Below, one piece after another: positions 49,186 to 59,179 of a stretch of 64,000 nt of DNA (positions are counted from its first letter, which is position 1; each line of letters starts with the position of its first letter). The DNA is from Flavobacterium beibuense F44-8 (GTDB lineage: Bacteria > Bacteroidota > Bacteroidia > Flavobacteriales > Flavobacteriaceae), in the NCBI RefSeq assembly GCF_000769915.1, contig NZ_JRLV01000011.1, forward strand, positions 59,923 to 123,922, in the 5' to 3' direction. Below the pieces are notes generated by a model. It was given only the letters and a program-made list of their open reading frames with translations. It was not told the origin of the DNA and ran no database searches. A program made the translations under genes and the position numbers.

Positions 49186-50274
49186 TTACTCAATATCCTT
49201 CACACAACGGAAGCCCACATGCTCCTGCCCACTGTCTTCAGAATTAGCCATGCGGGCATCTGGCCTGTAACTGGAACAATATTGCTCACTACATAAAAAA
49301 GAACCTCCCTTAATAACCCTTTTTGGTGTATAAGGCTCATTAGGATCGTAACTGTCTTTAGGCCCTGTAGGGTTACGGCAGCAGCTATCATCTCCTTTTT
49401 TGTATGACGAATAAGTATCTGGCCTGTACCAGTCACTGGTTAACTCCCACACATTACCAATCATATCATAAAGTCCGTAAGCATTAGCGGGGAAACTTTT
49501 TACCGGAGCTAGTGTATTAAAACCATCGGCATTGGTATTATTATAAGGAAAATCCCCCTGAAAGAAATTGGCCATATATACACCTCCCGGGTTAAGTTCA
49601 CTACCCCATGCATAATTGGCCTCTTTATTACCGGCTTGAGCTGCATATTCCCATTCGGCTTCAGTAGGTAGTCTTTTACCTGCCCATTCGGCATAAGCCA
49701 CAGCATCGCCGTAAGCTATCTGGACAACCGGATAATTGTCTTTTCCTTCAATATTGGTATTTGGTCCTTCAGGATGTTTCCAGTTTGCTCCCGGTATCCA
49801 CGACCACCATGCTGTATAATCATTTAAAGGAACCGGCTTAGATGGCGGTGTAAAAACCAATGAACCCGGTACCAGTAACGAATCATGTGGTTTTGGCGTT
49901 CCCGGAGGTAACTGTTTTTTTATATCTTCCCAGTTTATTTCCCTTTCGGCAATTGTTTTATATCCTGTAGCCTTCACAAAAGCTGCAAACTGCGCATTTG
50001 TAACCTCAGTTTCATCAATCCAAAACCCTTTAACCTCCGTAAGTACGGCGGGTCCTTCTGTTTGTCGGGAATCGGTATTATTATTACCTAACATAAAACG
50101 ACCTCCCTTTATCCACACCATTCCTTTTGGGTTTTCGGTAGGTATGGTTTCAGTTAAATTATCACTACTATTTGCTGTAGTATTAACATCAGATAAATCT
50201 TCGTTCTGTTTTCCTGCTTCCTTACAGGAAAACAACAGTAAACTTAAAACCGCAATTAAATACTTTGTTTTCAT
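49186..50274 (-). CDS. Formylglycine-generating-enzyme-like lipoprotein (SUMF1 family)
   Basis: The 362-residue protein has a lipoprotein signal (LLLFSCKEAG). An FGE-sulfatase domain follows: FMLGNN, FWIDETEVTNAQFAAFV, RLPTEAEWEYAA, GNVWELTSDWY and GGSFLCSEQYCSSYR. The last motif keeps both active-site Cys residues of true formylglycine-generating enzymes, unlike many SUMF1-domain proteins. It may therefore activate exported sulfatases at the membrane. No sulfatase gene is in the window; a gliding-motility or structural role, known for some family members, is the alternative. Confidence 0.87.
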   Translation of the reverse strand: MKTKYLIAVLSLLLFSCKEAGKQNEDLSDVNTTANSSDNLTETIPTENPKGMVWIKGGRFMLGNNNTDSRQTEGPAVLTEVKGFWIDETEVTNAQFAAFVKATGYKTIAEREINWEDIKKQLPPGTPKPHDSLLVPGSLVFTPPSKPVPLNDYTAWWSWIPGANWKHPEGPNTNIEGKDNYPVVQIAYGDAVAYAEWAGKRLPTEAEWEYAAQAGNKEANYAWGSELNPGGVYMANFFQGDFPYNNTNADGFNTLAPVKSFPANAYGLYDMIGNVWELTSDWYRPDTYSSYKKGDDSCCRNPTGPKDSYDPNEPYTPKRVIKGGSFLCSEQYCSSYRPDARMANSEDSGQEHVGFRCVKDIE

Positions 50275-50473
50275 TTATTTGGTGATTTGGTTGGTTCACA
50301 AGAAGTAAAGCGAATATTATTTAATTGTATTTAAACAATATTCACTATCTATTTCAAATAAAGTTAAGATTATTTTTTTACTTTCATGAGAGCTTAACAG
50401 CATTTTATTCCCTAATTTACTTTTTTTAAGAAAGGGATTGTTAAAAATATTTTTAATTACTTTAGTACTGGAC

Positions 50474-50504
50474 TTGGTTACTTAGCTACAAAAAAGTAAT
50501 TTTG
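50474..50504 (+). promoter_or_regulatory. Flavobacterial promoter
   Basis: TTG at 50474-50476 (-33 region) and TAATTTTG at 50497-50504 (exact TAnnTTTG), 20 bases apart. Transcription would begin near 50511, which rules out a TTG start at 50510 and supports the ATG at 50537. Confidence 0.65.
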
Positions 50505-50536
50505 GTCCATTGTATAACCACAACCAAAACCACATT

Positions 50537-51142
50537 ATGGCGACAATTAACTCATTAGGTGATGTACAGAGATGCATCAAGAACTGGCAATCAATTTTAA
50601 CAGATGAAACTAAGATAATGAACTGTTTCAATCAAGGAAATGCTATTATTTATGAAAACCATTATAACCTTGCACAACTTGGAAATACTAATATACACGT
50701 ATACCCCGGTGTAGACAATGACGGAACATTTTATATGTTTTTACTACCGGCCGCACTTGATGTACCAAACACAAGTAGCATAGCATTTAATTCTTTTACT
50801 GTGTGCCAGGTACAACCTAACCTTGGTGACTCTAACCAAATACCTGCACAGGAAGCTATTTTAAGAATAGACACATGGAAAAAAGATTATCCTAAATGGA
50901 CAAAAAATCAAATTGAGAAAAGATCTCTTACAGGTGGTATGTTTGAAGCTTTCCTTATGCCGGCTTCATACATGATTCAGGGAGACAGATACATAACTTA
51001 CTTAGGCTTACAAACAGATGCTAGTGCAGCTACTGGCTTAACTGCCGATCTTATTACTACAGATACAAAGTATGCTAATGTATATTATGATACAGTAAGA
51101 CCGGTTCCGCCATATGGACAAGGAGATTTTCATCTACTGTAA
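50537..51142 (+). CDS. Hypothetical protein of unknown function
   Basis: The 201-residue soluble protein starts at ATG 50537 (ATINSLGDVQRCIKNWQS). No signal peptide or membrane segment is seen, and I recognise no family. It has Cys residues in the N-terminal third and a Pro-rich C-terminus (RPVPPYGQGDFHLL). It is transcribed from the promoter at 50474-50504 and followed after 14 bases by a 7-TM protein and a two-component pair, so it may be part of the same signalling unit. Confidence 0.7.
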   Translation: MATINSLGDVQRCIKNWQSILTDETKIMNCFNQGNAIIYENHYNLAQLGNTNIHVYPGVDNDGTFYMFLLPAALDVPNTSSIAFNSFTVCQVQPNLGDSNQIPAQEAILRIDTWKKDYPKWTKNQIEKRSLTGGMFEAFLMPASYMIQGDRYITYLGLQTDASAATGLTADLITTDTKYANVYYDTVRPVPPYGQGDFHLL

Positions 51143-51156
51143 GACTCTTATAATAT

Positions 51157-51822
51157 ATGACTTTTACTAATTTTTCAGATATTCTTACATACACAGCTCC
51201 TGTTTTTTTAAGCATCTCCATTGTTATAGGATTATTCTATTATAAATTTATTAAAAGTGAAATGCGTTTTCTCCTGCTTTATCTGCTAATGTGTCTGTTC
51301 ATAGACGTCGCAAGCCGTATAGCAGGAGAATACTATAATAACAACCTTATATTTATAGTCATATTCGGTTTTCTTGAGTTATTATTTTTTACTCTATACT
51401 ATCAAATATACTTTTTTAAAAGAATTGTATGGTCATATGCTTTATCTAGTAGCATAGGACTTGTATATATTGCTTGGGAGATAATTTCCCTATGGAATGT
51501 ATCTCCTAGTGAATTTCAAACCTACTCCAGAGTGATTAGTGCATTTTTTACTATTACAATGGCTATTAGCTATCTTTTTGAAAAAATTGAAAATAAAGAA
51601 AAACAGAATAACCTAATTAAACTAAACTCTGTTTTCATTATTTTTTTCTCCTTACACCTTATATTTTTTCTGCCGCTTAACTTTCTGATTAATGTTCCTT
51701 CCAAAATAAAATTTTATTTCTGGTTTATAAACCTATTGTTAACATTAACATTTTATGTATATTTAGGCATAGAGATATGGAAAAATGGCTTGACCCAAAA
51801 ACGATTGCACTCTGGATTATAA
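51157..51822 (+). CDS. Seven-transmembrane protein of unknown function
   Basis: The 221-residue protein is almost entirely hydrophobic with seven probable helices and short loops. It has no catalytic motif that I recognise. Its last 46 bases overlap the histidine kinase gene, a strong sign of co-expression. It may act as a sensory membrane module for that kinase, which has only one membrane helix of its own. Confidence 0.75.
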   Translation: MTFTNFSDILTYTAPVFLSISIVIGLFYYKFIKSEMRFLLLYLLMCLFIDVASRIAGEYYNNNLIFIVIFGFLELLFFTLYYQIYFFKRIVWSYALSSSIGLVYIAWEIISLWNVSPSEFQTYSRVISAFFTITMAISYLFEKIENKEKQNNLIKLNSVFIIFFSLHLIFFLPLNFLINVPSKIKFYFWFINLLLTLTFYVYLGIEIWKNGLTQKRLHSGL

Positions 51823-52547
51823 TTGTTCTTGCAGTTATATCCCTTTTGGCAGTTTCATTTATCAGACTTGTAAGAATTAATTTTAGGCGTATGGTAGAAC
51901 AACGCCTAAAAGAATCACGCATGCAGTTAGAACACCAAAAACAATTACTTGAAACCAGTGTGGTAGCACAGGAACAGGAAAGGACACGCATCGCAGCAGA
52001 TTTGCATGATTCACTTATAGGTAAGCTAACCGTACTACGCATAAAGAATCAAACCCAGTGTGATATTCAGGATATAGACCACTTACTGGGAGAAAGTATT
52101 GCAGAGGCAAGAAGAATATCGCACGATTTGAGTCCGCCAATGTTAGATCATGCCACACTGTATGAACTTTTAAAAAATACCATTGCTCCCTGGAAAGAAC
52201 AGTTTAAAATTCATTTCCACAAAAACATTAATCAGGAAACAGAAGTTCACGTTGATTTAAAAATACAGATAATACGTATTGTGCAGGAAATAATAATCAA
52301 TACTCATAAGCATGCGGAAGCCACTGATATATTTATTAATTTGAGGGTTTCAAAAAAACATCTTTCAGTATCTGTAAGAGATAACGGTAAAGGGTTTGAT
52401 ATTAATAAAGGTAAAAAAGGTATTGGCCTTAAAAATATTGAATTAAGAATGCTTTACCTGAAAGGAAAATATAAAATCAAATCGGGAAATAAAGGAACAA
52501 CAACCATTATTGCTCTAAACCTTACAAACTTTATATCCAATGAGTAA
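51777..52547 (+). CDS. NarL-type sensor histidine kinase (HisKA_3)
   Basis: The 256-residue kinase has one N-terminal membrane helix (about 10-30), a coiled linker, the HisKA_3 phospho-acceptor (QERTRIAADLHDSLIGKL) and a HATPase domain (NTHKHAEATDI, RDNGKGFD, GIGLKNIELR). There is no periplasmic sensor domain, so input probably comes through the overlapping 7-TM protein or another partner. It overlaps the response regulator gene by 8 bases. Confidence 0.92.
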   Translation: MEKWLDPKTIALWIIIVLAVISLLAVSFIRLVRINFRRMVEQRLKESRMQLEHQKQLLETSVVAQEQERTRIAADLHDSLIGKLTVLRIKNQTQCDIQDIDHLLGESIAEARRISHDLSPPMLDHATLYELLKNTIAPWKEQFKIHFHKNINQETEVHVDLKIQIIRIVQEIIINTHKHAEATDIFINLRVSKKHLSVSVRDNGKGFDINKGKKGIGLKNIELRMLYLKGKYKIKSGNKGTTTIIALNLTNFISNE

Positions 52548-53211
52548 AAAACTGATTGCCATTACCGACGATGATAACCTTATCACCACACTCCTTAAAG
52601 ATTATTTAGATAGTATAGAAAACTATAAAGTACTACTTACAGCATCTAACGGTCTGGACCTGATTGAAAAACTTAACGCATCAGACATACTTCCTGACAT
52701 CCTGCTTCTTGATCTTAAAATGAAGGAAATGGACGGTGTGGAAACTACAGAATATCTTAAAAATAATTTCCCCACCATAAAAATCATTATAATATCATCT
52801 CATTACCAAAGCTCATTTTTAGGCTTTATGTTTAAAACAGGAGCATCTGCATTTGTACCTAAAGGTATTTCACCTGTGGTATTAAAACAGGTAATAGATA
52901 AGGTTTACGACTCTGGCGTATACTTCATGGAAGACCAGATTGAAAGCGTTAGGGAACAAATATCCTCAAAAGCACCTAAACCTGAACTTAGTGATGATAC
53001 TGATCTTTCTGAGCGCGAAATGGAGGTACTAAAGCTTATTTGCATGCAAAAAACAGCAAAAGAGATAGGTGAAACACTTTTTATTACTACCAGAACAGTT
53101 GAAGGACACCGAAACAACCTGTTCACCAAAACCGGTGCAAAAAACATTGCCGGACTCGTAATATTTGCCATAAAACATAATATTATAGATGTAAATAACC
53201 TTGTTTTATAA
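52540..53211 (+). CDS. LuxR/NarL-family response regulator
   Basis: The 223-residue regulator has a receiver domain (ITDDDN, phospho-Asp in ILLLDLKMKEMDG, FVPKG) and a C-terminal LuxR helix-turn-helix (LSEREMEVLKLICMQKTAKE, TTRTVEGHRNNL). It is partner of the overlapping kinase gene. A plausible target is the downstream oxidase fusion gene, which has its own upstream region with an inverted repeat. Confidence 0.94.
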   Translation: MSKKLIAITDDDNLITTLLKDYLDSIENYKVLLTASNGLDLIEKLNASDILPDILLLDLKMKEMDGVETTEYLKNNFPTIKIIIISSHYQSSFLGFMFKTGASAFVPKGISPVVLKQVIDKVYDSGVYFMEDQIESVREQISSKAPKPELSDDTDLSEREMEVLKLICMQKTAKEIGETLFITTRTVEGHRNNLFTKTGAKNIAGLVIFAIKHNIIDVNNLVL

Positions 53212-53224
53212 ACACAGGTAAAAA

Positions 53225-53247
53225 TACGTGTTTTGTTAAAACACGTA
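53225..53247. repeat. Inverted repeat between the response regulator and oxidase genes
   Basis: TACGTGTTTT and AAAACACGTA (53225-53234 and 53238-53247), a perfect 10-bp inverted repeat with a 3-base spacer. It is not followed by a T-run on the plus strand. It may be an operator for the adjacent regulator, or a weak structure affecting the intergenic mRNA. A TACTTTG element (53279-53285) follows, similar to the -7 consensus minus one base. Confidence 0.5.
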
Positions 53248-53328
53248 AAATCATCCTAACTTAACAAATATATGTAAAGTACTTTGGTAGCTGAAAATAA
53301 GCAGCTTAACCAACTAAATATTTTACAT

Positions 53329-56300
53329 ATGCATCCTTTTCTTAAAGTATTGAGAACTACCGATGAGCAAAGCCAAAACGGCATTGTTAACGGTAAAATT
53401 AAGGAGCTCATTCCAACTGCAATGGTAGACACCCCGGCGATGGACTACCAAAAATGGCTTGAAGCTTCAAACAACAGGCTTGCCGATTTATCTAACGCTC
53501 CAAAAGATGCTAAAATAGCAATCATAGGTGCAGGTATGAGCGGACTTGTTACAGGTTTTGAACTGCTAAGAGCAGGTTTCACCAATTTTAAAATTTATGA
53601 AGCTACAGACAGAGTGGGCGGACGCTTCTACTCTTATGAATTTCCTAATGATGAAACCAACTTTGCCGAACTGGGAGCCATGAGGTTTCCTCCTTCAGAA
53701 AACTGTTTGTATTGGTATATCAAATACATGCAGGACAACCCTGAAAGAAACAAACATAACATTGAACTTAACGGCGATTTCCCAGATCCGGGACTGGTAC
53801 CAACTCTTGTTTGCTACAAAGGGGAACAGTACAACATAATGCCAAACCAACCCATACCCGAAATTTTTAGGGACATAAATGAAAGCTGGGCAGGTTTTGT
53901 TACTACCCTGGAGCCTATTTTACTACCTAATGGTGTACAGCTGGATGCTCCTGCAAGAATCATGGAGTGGCTTGATATTTCTAACCCTCAAACTTATAAT
54001 CCGGCAAAGGCACAAAATGCATGGCAGGGTTATGTAAACTACTTTAAAGACAAGTCGTTTATTGAAGGAATTATTGAAATTTTCTGTCAGCCAAATGCTC
54101 CAAAAAAATACAATGCAATTACAAAACAATGGGGCGATCGTTACCAGTGGCAATACCCTGATGACATAGAAAAATTCGGAACGGTTGGTACAGGTATTGG
54201 CGGGCAGTCTCCCCTATTCCCTATCAGTTTTGTATGCATGATGCGTTTTACCCTTAATAAACTGGAAGAAAACCATGCCCTTATTGTAACCGGAACCGAC
54301 TCTGTAGCAAATGCACTGGCCGATTTTGATATTAACGGTAAAAAAGTAAGAGACTTTATTGTTACTAATACTCCGGTAAAAGTTATAAACCCTGAAAATA
54401 ATGGTGGTAACGTAAGCCTTACTGATAATAAAGGTAATGTAATTGAAAGCGATATAAACCACCTGGTAGTTTGTACTACTACACGTGCTGCCGAAATAGA
54501 ACTTGGTATTGATTCATTATGGCAGGCTAATCAAAAGGTTGTAGCGAATAACCTTATTGACATGAACAAGCGCGAAGCGGTAACTAATGTTCATGTAGCA
54601 CAGTCCAGTAAATTCTTCTTAAAGGTAAAACCATGGTGGATAGGTGATGCTAATAAAGATAAGGTAAGATGTATCACTACTGATACCGCAATGGCAAACT
54701 TCTATACTCTCGATTACAATCCTAACGACACTGAGGCTGTTTGCCTTATGAACTACGTTTGGGAAGATCTTTCGGAAAAAGCAGAAGCACTGGGTGAACT
54801 GGATGAAAGATACCAACGCTTTTTAAGAGACTTAGGTAAAATTGAAGGTATAGATTATATACTGAATGCCATGCCTAAAAATGTAGACGAAACAAATGCC
54901 GTAATGATAGACTGGCAACTACAAAAATACTACAATGGTGCTTTTGCCTTAACCCAGCCTACTCAGGAAGATTATTTAAGTCAGCTATACTACAACTTCA
55001 CTAACCTTAACAGCAATGCGGCAAAAATTTACTTTGCCGGCGACAGTTACTCATGGGTTGGCGGATGGGTAGAAGGTGCTCTTCAAACAGGTCTTAACGC
55101 ATTTTCATCTATCGTGAAAAATCTAAACGGAACTTTTACAAGTCCTGCCCTATCACCTCTTGAACATCATAATCCAAAATCTATTGTTTACAATAACCCG
55201 AGTTCAATAGGTACTGTTATGTCTTTTGGTCCTTATGGCGGAGCTTCAGTAAAAACCATTTACTATCAGGAGCAAATCCGGTCGGGTTCATCATTTGCCA
55301 TATACACAAGGGGTGGCGACTGTATAAGTGCCATTACAGTAAACGGTAAAACATACGGTTCGCCTGATTCTAATCCAATAGTGATTAACCTTATCGAACC
55401 AATAGACCAGTTTGAAATTTATGCCGGCTACTCTAACTATTACAGGGCAACGGTAGTAAGATGCTTTAAAATTAACGGAACAACTTATGGCGCTGTACCT
55501 CATACAGATGATATGAAATACAGTTTGCCTTTAGATAACCCTTCTAAAATCACTCAAATTATGGGATTACACGGCGACGCAATCGACAGGATAGGCTTCT
55601 CTTTTGAAGAGATTGTACATCCGCAATTATCTGCAAAACGTTCTTTGCAAAATGTAGCTTCGGCTCTTAAAAAATCGGCACTATCAGTATTGATAGCGGG
55701 TAGTATGGTATTATCAATGTCTTCTTGTAAAGAAAAACACGAAGAAGACAACAAACCTGAAGCCGAAAATGTTGAAAACGGTATTATTATACCACAGGAA
55801 TTTCCTAATGATTTAGGAATAGCAAACTTTAGCTTCCCTGAAGATTCAACTAAAATCTACACTTGGTTAAACAATCAGGACACCAACAGCATTACTGAAC
55901 ACGCATGGGGTATTTGGGCTGGACTTACTAAAAAGTCAAACCAAATGTACCAGGGAGATTCTCTATGTGTATTTGAAACCTGGATGGGTGTTAAAGAACT
56001 TGCCGCTATGTGTAGAGTTCCTTTAACAAAAGGTAAAGAAGCAAAACAGGTTAAAAAAGGGCGTACTGCTCTTAGCGTACCTAGGCAGTTTATACACGCG
56101 CAGGTATTTGCTAAACAAGCTGAAATTGACAGCAGTTTCCAAATTTTTGAAACCGTTTCTTATAACCCTGGTGCAGCTAAATATGCTTTAGATCATAAAA
56201 TATTCAATCAGTCTGTATTAAATAAATATGAAGTAAAAGATGGTATTGGTAGAATACCTCAATTCCCAAATAACGGTATCACTCTAAAACCAACTTACTA

Positions 56301-57099
56301 TACAGGTATCCCTGATGAGAACGGACTTATACGTGTACCTACATGGCCGGGAACTCCAAACCCTGCAAAAACCTTTGGTCCTGAAAAATGGAATACATAT
56401 GTATATGCCGATGTAACTAACAGCCAACCGGCTAATAAAAAACTGGTTCCTGTTACTAAAGAAAACCCTAGTGCCGATGAAATCAAAGCTGCTACCTGTA
56501 ATGTTAGCGACTTTATAAACTACAAGCTTGATGAAGCTGCTGCTGTATACCTTAATAAAACTGAAGATATAGACGGTAATTCAAACTTTAAAGCAGGTGA
56601 TCTTATTTTACTTGTAGCTATGCACGTAGGTACAAAAGAAATTAGCAACTGGACATGGCAAACATTCTACTGGAGTTACCAGCCAGACAGCCCGGCTTTA
56701 CCAAGTTCTACTGCCGAGGCCAACTTACGCCCTTCACAAATAAAAGGTGCTGCTGCGCACTATGCTGTTGCCACTGCCTATGCTATGGTATGGCCTAACC
56801 AGCCTATAAACGGAGGTACAAATACAAATGTTACCCCTATTATAGCCTTTAACCCATATCTGGAAGCAGGCTTTGCTCCTAACACATTTACAGGAAACCC
56901 TTCATCTCCTAACAAACTTGGTTTAGAATATGGAGTTCAAACTAACTGTATGAGCTGCCATGCTCTTGCCGTAGCTTCAAATGAAGGCGGATATACTGCA
57001 GATCAATACATTAGTATGGATGACATGACTATCTATAAAAACCAGGTTCAGGTAGATTTTGCATGGTCAATTCAGGGTAATATCAATACCAAGAATTAA
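53329..57099 (+). CDS. L-amino-acid-oxidase-like flavoprotein fused to a jacalin-like domain and a cytochrome-c-like lipoprotein domain
   Basis: The 1256-residue protein begins at ATG 53329; an in-frame TTG at 53284 overlaps a -7-like element. Residues about 60-615 form an FAD amine oxidase (GAGMSG at 67-72, [15 protein letters not shown]-terminal [20 protein letters not shown]). Residues about 630-760 resemble a jacalin-type beta-prism ([14 protein letters not shown]). Residues about 780-800 look like a lipoprotein signal ([14 protein letters not shown]) with Cys800, and an acidic stretch follows. The final ~450 residues end with CMSCH (1207-1211), a c-type heme motif. The C-terminal part needs export for heme attachment, which the internal segment could provide. 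A single open frame is certain; whether it is made as one chain is not. Confidence 0.87.
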   Translation: MHPFLKVLRTTDEQSQNGIVNGKIKELIPTAMVDTPAMDYQKWLEASNNRLADLSNAPKDAKIAIIGAGMSGLVTGFELLRAGFTNFKIYEATDRVGGRFYSYEFPNDETNFAELGAMRFPPSENCLYWYIKYMQDNPERNKHNIELNGDFPDPGLVPTLVCYKGEQYNIMPNQPIPEIFRDINESWAGFVTTLEPILLPNGVQLDAPARIMEWLDISNPQTYNPAKAQNAWQGYVNYFKDKSFIEGIIEIFCQPNAPKKYNAITKQWGDRYQWQYPDDIEKFGTVGTGIGGQSPLFPISFVCMMRFTLNKLEENHALIVTGTDSVANALADFDINGKKVRDFIVTNTPVKVINPENNGGNVSLTDNKGNVIESDINHLVVCTTTRAAEIELGIDSLWQANQKVVANNLIDMNKREAVTNVHVAQSSKFFLKVKPWWIGDANKDKVRCITTDTAMANFYTLDYNPNDTEAVCLMNYVWEDLSEKAEALGELDERYQRFLRDLGKIEGIDYILNAMPKNVDETNAVMIDWQLQKYYNGAFALTQPTQEDYLSQLYYNFTNLNSNAAKIYFAGDSYSWVGGWVEGALQTGLNAFSSIVKNLNGTFTSPALSPLEHHNPKSIVYNNPSSIGTVMSFGPYGGASVKTIYYQEQIRSGSSFAIYTRGGDCISAITVNGKTYGSPDSNPIVINLIEPIDQFEIYAGYSNYYRATVVRCFKINGTTYGAVPHTDDMKYSLPLDNPSKITQIMGLHGDAIDRIGFSFEEIVHPQLSAKRSLQNVASALKKSALSVLIAGSMVLSMSSCKEKHEEDNKPEAENVENGIIIPQEFPNDLGIANFSFPEDSTKIYTWLNNQDTNSITEHAWGIWAGLTKKSNQMYQGDSLCVFETWMGVKELAAMCRVPLTKGKEAKQVKKGRTALSVPRQFIHAQVFAKQAEIDSSFQIFETVSYNPGAAKYALDHKIFNQSVLNKYEVKDGIGRIPQFPNNGITLKPTYYTGIPDENGLIRVPTWPGTPNPAKTFGPEKWNTYVYADVTNSQPANKKLVPVTKENPSADEIKAATCNVSDFINYKLDEAAAVYLNKTEDIDGNSNFKAGDLILLVAMHVGTKEISNWTWQTFYWSYQPDSPALPSSTAEANLRPSQIKGAAAHYAVATAYAMVWPNQPINGGTNTNVTPIIAFNPYLEAGFAPNTFTGNPSSPNKLGLEYGVQTNCMSCHALAVASNEGGYTADQYISMDDMTIYKNQVQVDFAWSIQGNINTKN

Positions 57100-57127
57100 A
57101 AATAGCTGCATTTCGCAGATAAATATG

Positions 57128-57186
57128 TACAACACGTAGAATTACCTGTTTTCTAAAAACGGGTAATTCCTACCTGTTGTATTTTT
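57128..57186 (+). terminator. Long terminator hairpin after the oxidase fusion gene
   Basis: Nested pairing: TACAAC (57128-57133) with GTTGTA (57176-57181), GTAG with CTAC, and an inner stem ending in a 4-base loop at 57153-57156, with one bulge and one wobble. T5 follows. Confidence 0.85.
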
Positions 57187-57299
57187 ATATATATACAGAC
57201 CTTTAGATAATGAAATCCAGCTTGTTAAATTTCATTGCAGGTTATGACATACAACACTATTACACTCATACACAAAGTAATATAAAACACTAATAGGAA

Positions 57300-57977
57300 A
57301 TGAGCATTTCTTCAACATTTATACACATTAAAGAGTTACTAAACAACGACCAGTTAAGTAACATCAAAAACCTATTAGCCACTGCTCCCTATGATGACGG
57401 GAAAAACACAGCCACTGATTCGGCACGTGAGGTAAAAAGCAACCTCCAGGTAAATATGCAAAGTCAGCAATACGGAATGATACAGCAAATTTTACTTGGT
57501 GCTTTAAACCAAAGCGAAACCTTTAGAAACGCTCTTTACCCCAAAAACATATACCCATTTCTTATTAGCAAATATACCGCCGGAAACGAATACGGCTGGC
57601 ATGTTGATAATCCTTTAATGGGTAACATGATGCGCACAGATGTCGCTATGACAATATTTTTAAACGACCCAGAGGAATATGAGGGTGGTGAACTGGAACT
57701 GGAAACCCCTAGCGGTACACTTCTTTATAAGCTCAAAAAGGGAGATGCTATATGTTATCCGTGTATGTATTTACACAGGGTAAAACAATTAACATCAGGC
57801 GAAAGACATGTTGCAGTTACCTGGATACAAAGCCTGGTAAAAGGAAATGAAGAGAGAGGCATATTGTATGATATGCAACAGGTTTTAAACACTCTAAAAA
57901 AATCGGCTTCAAACAGCAGGGAGCAACTTGTGTTACAACAAAGTCACAGTAACCTGCTGCGAAAATGGAGTGAATAA
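57300..57977 (+). CDS. PKHD-type Fe(II)/2-oxoglutarate dioxygenase (PiuC/YbiX-like)
   Basis: The 225-residue dioxygenase has iron ligands HxD in GWHVDNP and His in YLHRVKQLTSGERH, and Arg in the latter for 2-oxoglutarate. SGTLLYKLKKGDAICYPC lies in the beta-helix core. Relatives are called PKHD-type hydroxylases; E. coli-type members are linked to iron limitation. It lies between the oxidase fusion and the three collar genes, so it may hydroxylate one of these products; that is inference only. Confidence 0.9.
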   Translation: MSISSTFIHIKELLNNDQLSNIKNLLATAPYDDGKNTATDSAREVKSNLQVNMQSQQYGMIQQILLGALNQSETFRNALYPKNIYPFLISKYTAGNEYGWHVDNPLMGNMMRTDVAMTIFLNDPEEYEGGELELETPSGTLLYKLKKGDAICYPCMYLHRVKQLTSGERHVAVTWIQSLVKGNEERGILYDMQQVLNTLKKSASNSREQLVLQQSHSNLLRKWSE

Positions 57978-58024
57978 CCAAATCTTAAAATCAAATATAT
58001 GTTTCACTTAAAAACTTTAAAATT

Positions 58025-58564
58025 ATGGAAGGTTACATTGGAGAAATAAGACTCTTTGCTGCCAATTTTTCACCAAGAAATTGGGCTTATTGCAACGGAG
58101 GCCTTATAGCCATAAGTAGCAATACTGCTTTATTTGCAATATTAGGCACTACTTATGGTGGTAATGGAATACAGACTTTTGCACTACCAAACCTTATAGG
58201 AAGAACTGCAGTAGGTGCCGGTCACGGAGCAGGACTTAGCTATTACGACGCGGGAGAAATGGGAGGTACAAATACCACAACATTATTAAGTAGTAATTTA
58301 CCGGCACACTCACATCCTGCTACTGCTACAGTAGCTGCTCCGGCTTATTCGGATGAAGGAGACACTGATTCTCCTACAAATCATGTTCTTGCTGCAAAAT
58401 CAGGTATGTATAGTACTGAAGCCCCTGATACAAGTCTAAGTTCATACCAAAGTACATTTACGACTAATATTACAGGATCAAATTACCCAATAAACATTAC
58501 CCAACCATTACAGGCAACAAATTATATTATTTGTATGTATGGAATTTTTCCGTCTCGTAACTAA
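58025..58564 (+). CDS. Phage tail collar domain protein 1 (MdpB-like)
   Basis: The 179-residue protein belongs to the tail-collar/MdpB family (EGYIGEIRLFAANFSPRNWA, LPNLIGRTAVGAGHGAG, NLPAHSHP). Phage collar domains are short fibre components, while MdpB-like proteins occur in bacteria outside prophages. It shares the C-terminal ending IFPSRN with its two neighbours, and no other tail, head or lysis genes are present. It has no signal peptide. This is the most divergent N-terminal loop of the three. Confidence 0.88.
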   Translation: MEGYIGEIRLFAANFSPRNWAYCNGGLIAISSNTALFAILGTTYGGNGIQTFALPNLIGRTAVGAGHGAGLSYYDAGEMGGTNTTTLLSSNLPAHSHPATATVAAPAYSDEGDTDSPTNHVLAAKSGMYSTEAPDTSLSSYQSTFTTNITGSNYPINITQPLQATNYIICMYGIFPSRN

Positions 58565-58608
58565 AGGATTAAAAACTTAATAAAGTAAAACTTTTAAAAT
58601 TTAAAATT

Positions 58609-59151
58609 ATGGAAGGATATATAGGAGAGGTTCGCTTATTTGGAGGAAATTTTGCCCCAAGAGGCTGGGCTTTTTGCCAAGGACAAACTTTATCAATTTC
58701 AACATATGATGCTCTTTTTAGCCTTATAGGTACTATTTATGGAGGTGATGGGAGAACTACATTTCAACTACCTGATTTACAGGGAAGGGTTGCTATAAGC
58801 CCAGGACAGGCAGATGGCAATACCATAAATACTGTACTTGGACAAAAAGGAGGCACAGAAACACATACTATGAGTGTTGGCGAAATGCCTTCACATACAC
58901 ATACCGCTACAGCAACAGCTATTATACCTGCAAATACAGCCGCAGGTAATACAGCTTCTCCTACAGGACATGTTCTTGCTTCACTAGCAGATACCTATTC
59001 GTCCGAACCTCAGGATACAACACTTGTAGCAACTAATGCTGCTGTTCAGGTTGGTAATTCAGGACTATCAGTTCCTTTTCAAATTATTCAGCCTTATACC
59101 TGTTTAAACTATATAATTTGCCTGCAAGGAATTTTTCCAAGCAGAAACTAA
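58609..59151 (+). CDS. Phage tail collar domain protein 2 (MdpB-like)
   Basis: A 180-residue paralogue of the preceding gene. It has WAFCQGQTLSISTYDALFSLIG, the GGDGRTTFQLPDLQGRVAI core that is typical of the family, the His-rich MPSHTHTATA and the C-terminal IFPSRN. The gap to gene 1 is 44 bases. Sequence similarity to gene 3 is higher in the N-terminal half (LFSLIGTIYGGDGRTTF is shared exactly). Confidence 0.9.
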   Translation: MEGYIGEVRLFGGNFAPRGWAFCQGQTLSISTYDALFSLIGTIYGGDGRTTFQLPDLQGRVAISPGQADGNTINTVLGQKGGTETHTMSVGEMPSHTHTATATAIIPANTAAGNTASPTGHVLASLADTYSSEPQDTTLVATNAAVQVGNSGLSVPFQIIQPYTCLNYIICLQGIFPSRN

Positions 59152-59179
59152 CTTTTAATTAATTTATAAAATTAAAATT

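Noticed and set aside
53225..53247. Rho-independent terminator after the response regulator
   Set aside because: The inverted repeat is perfect but no T-run follows on the plus strand; kept only as an inverted repeat.
53284..53328. TTG start giving a 15-residue longer oxidase fusion
   Set aside because: The TTG lies in a TACTTTG promoter-like element and the extension has no recognisable feature; ATG at 53329 fits better.
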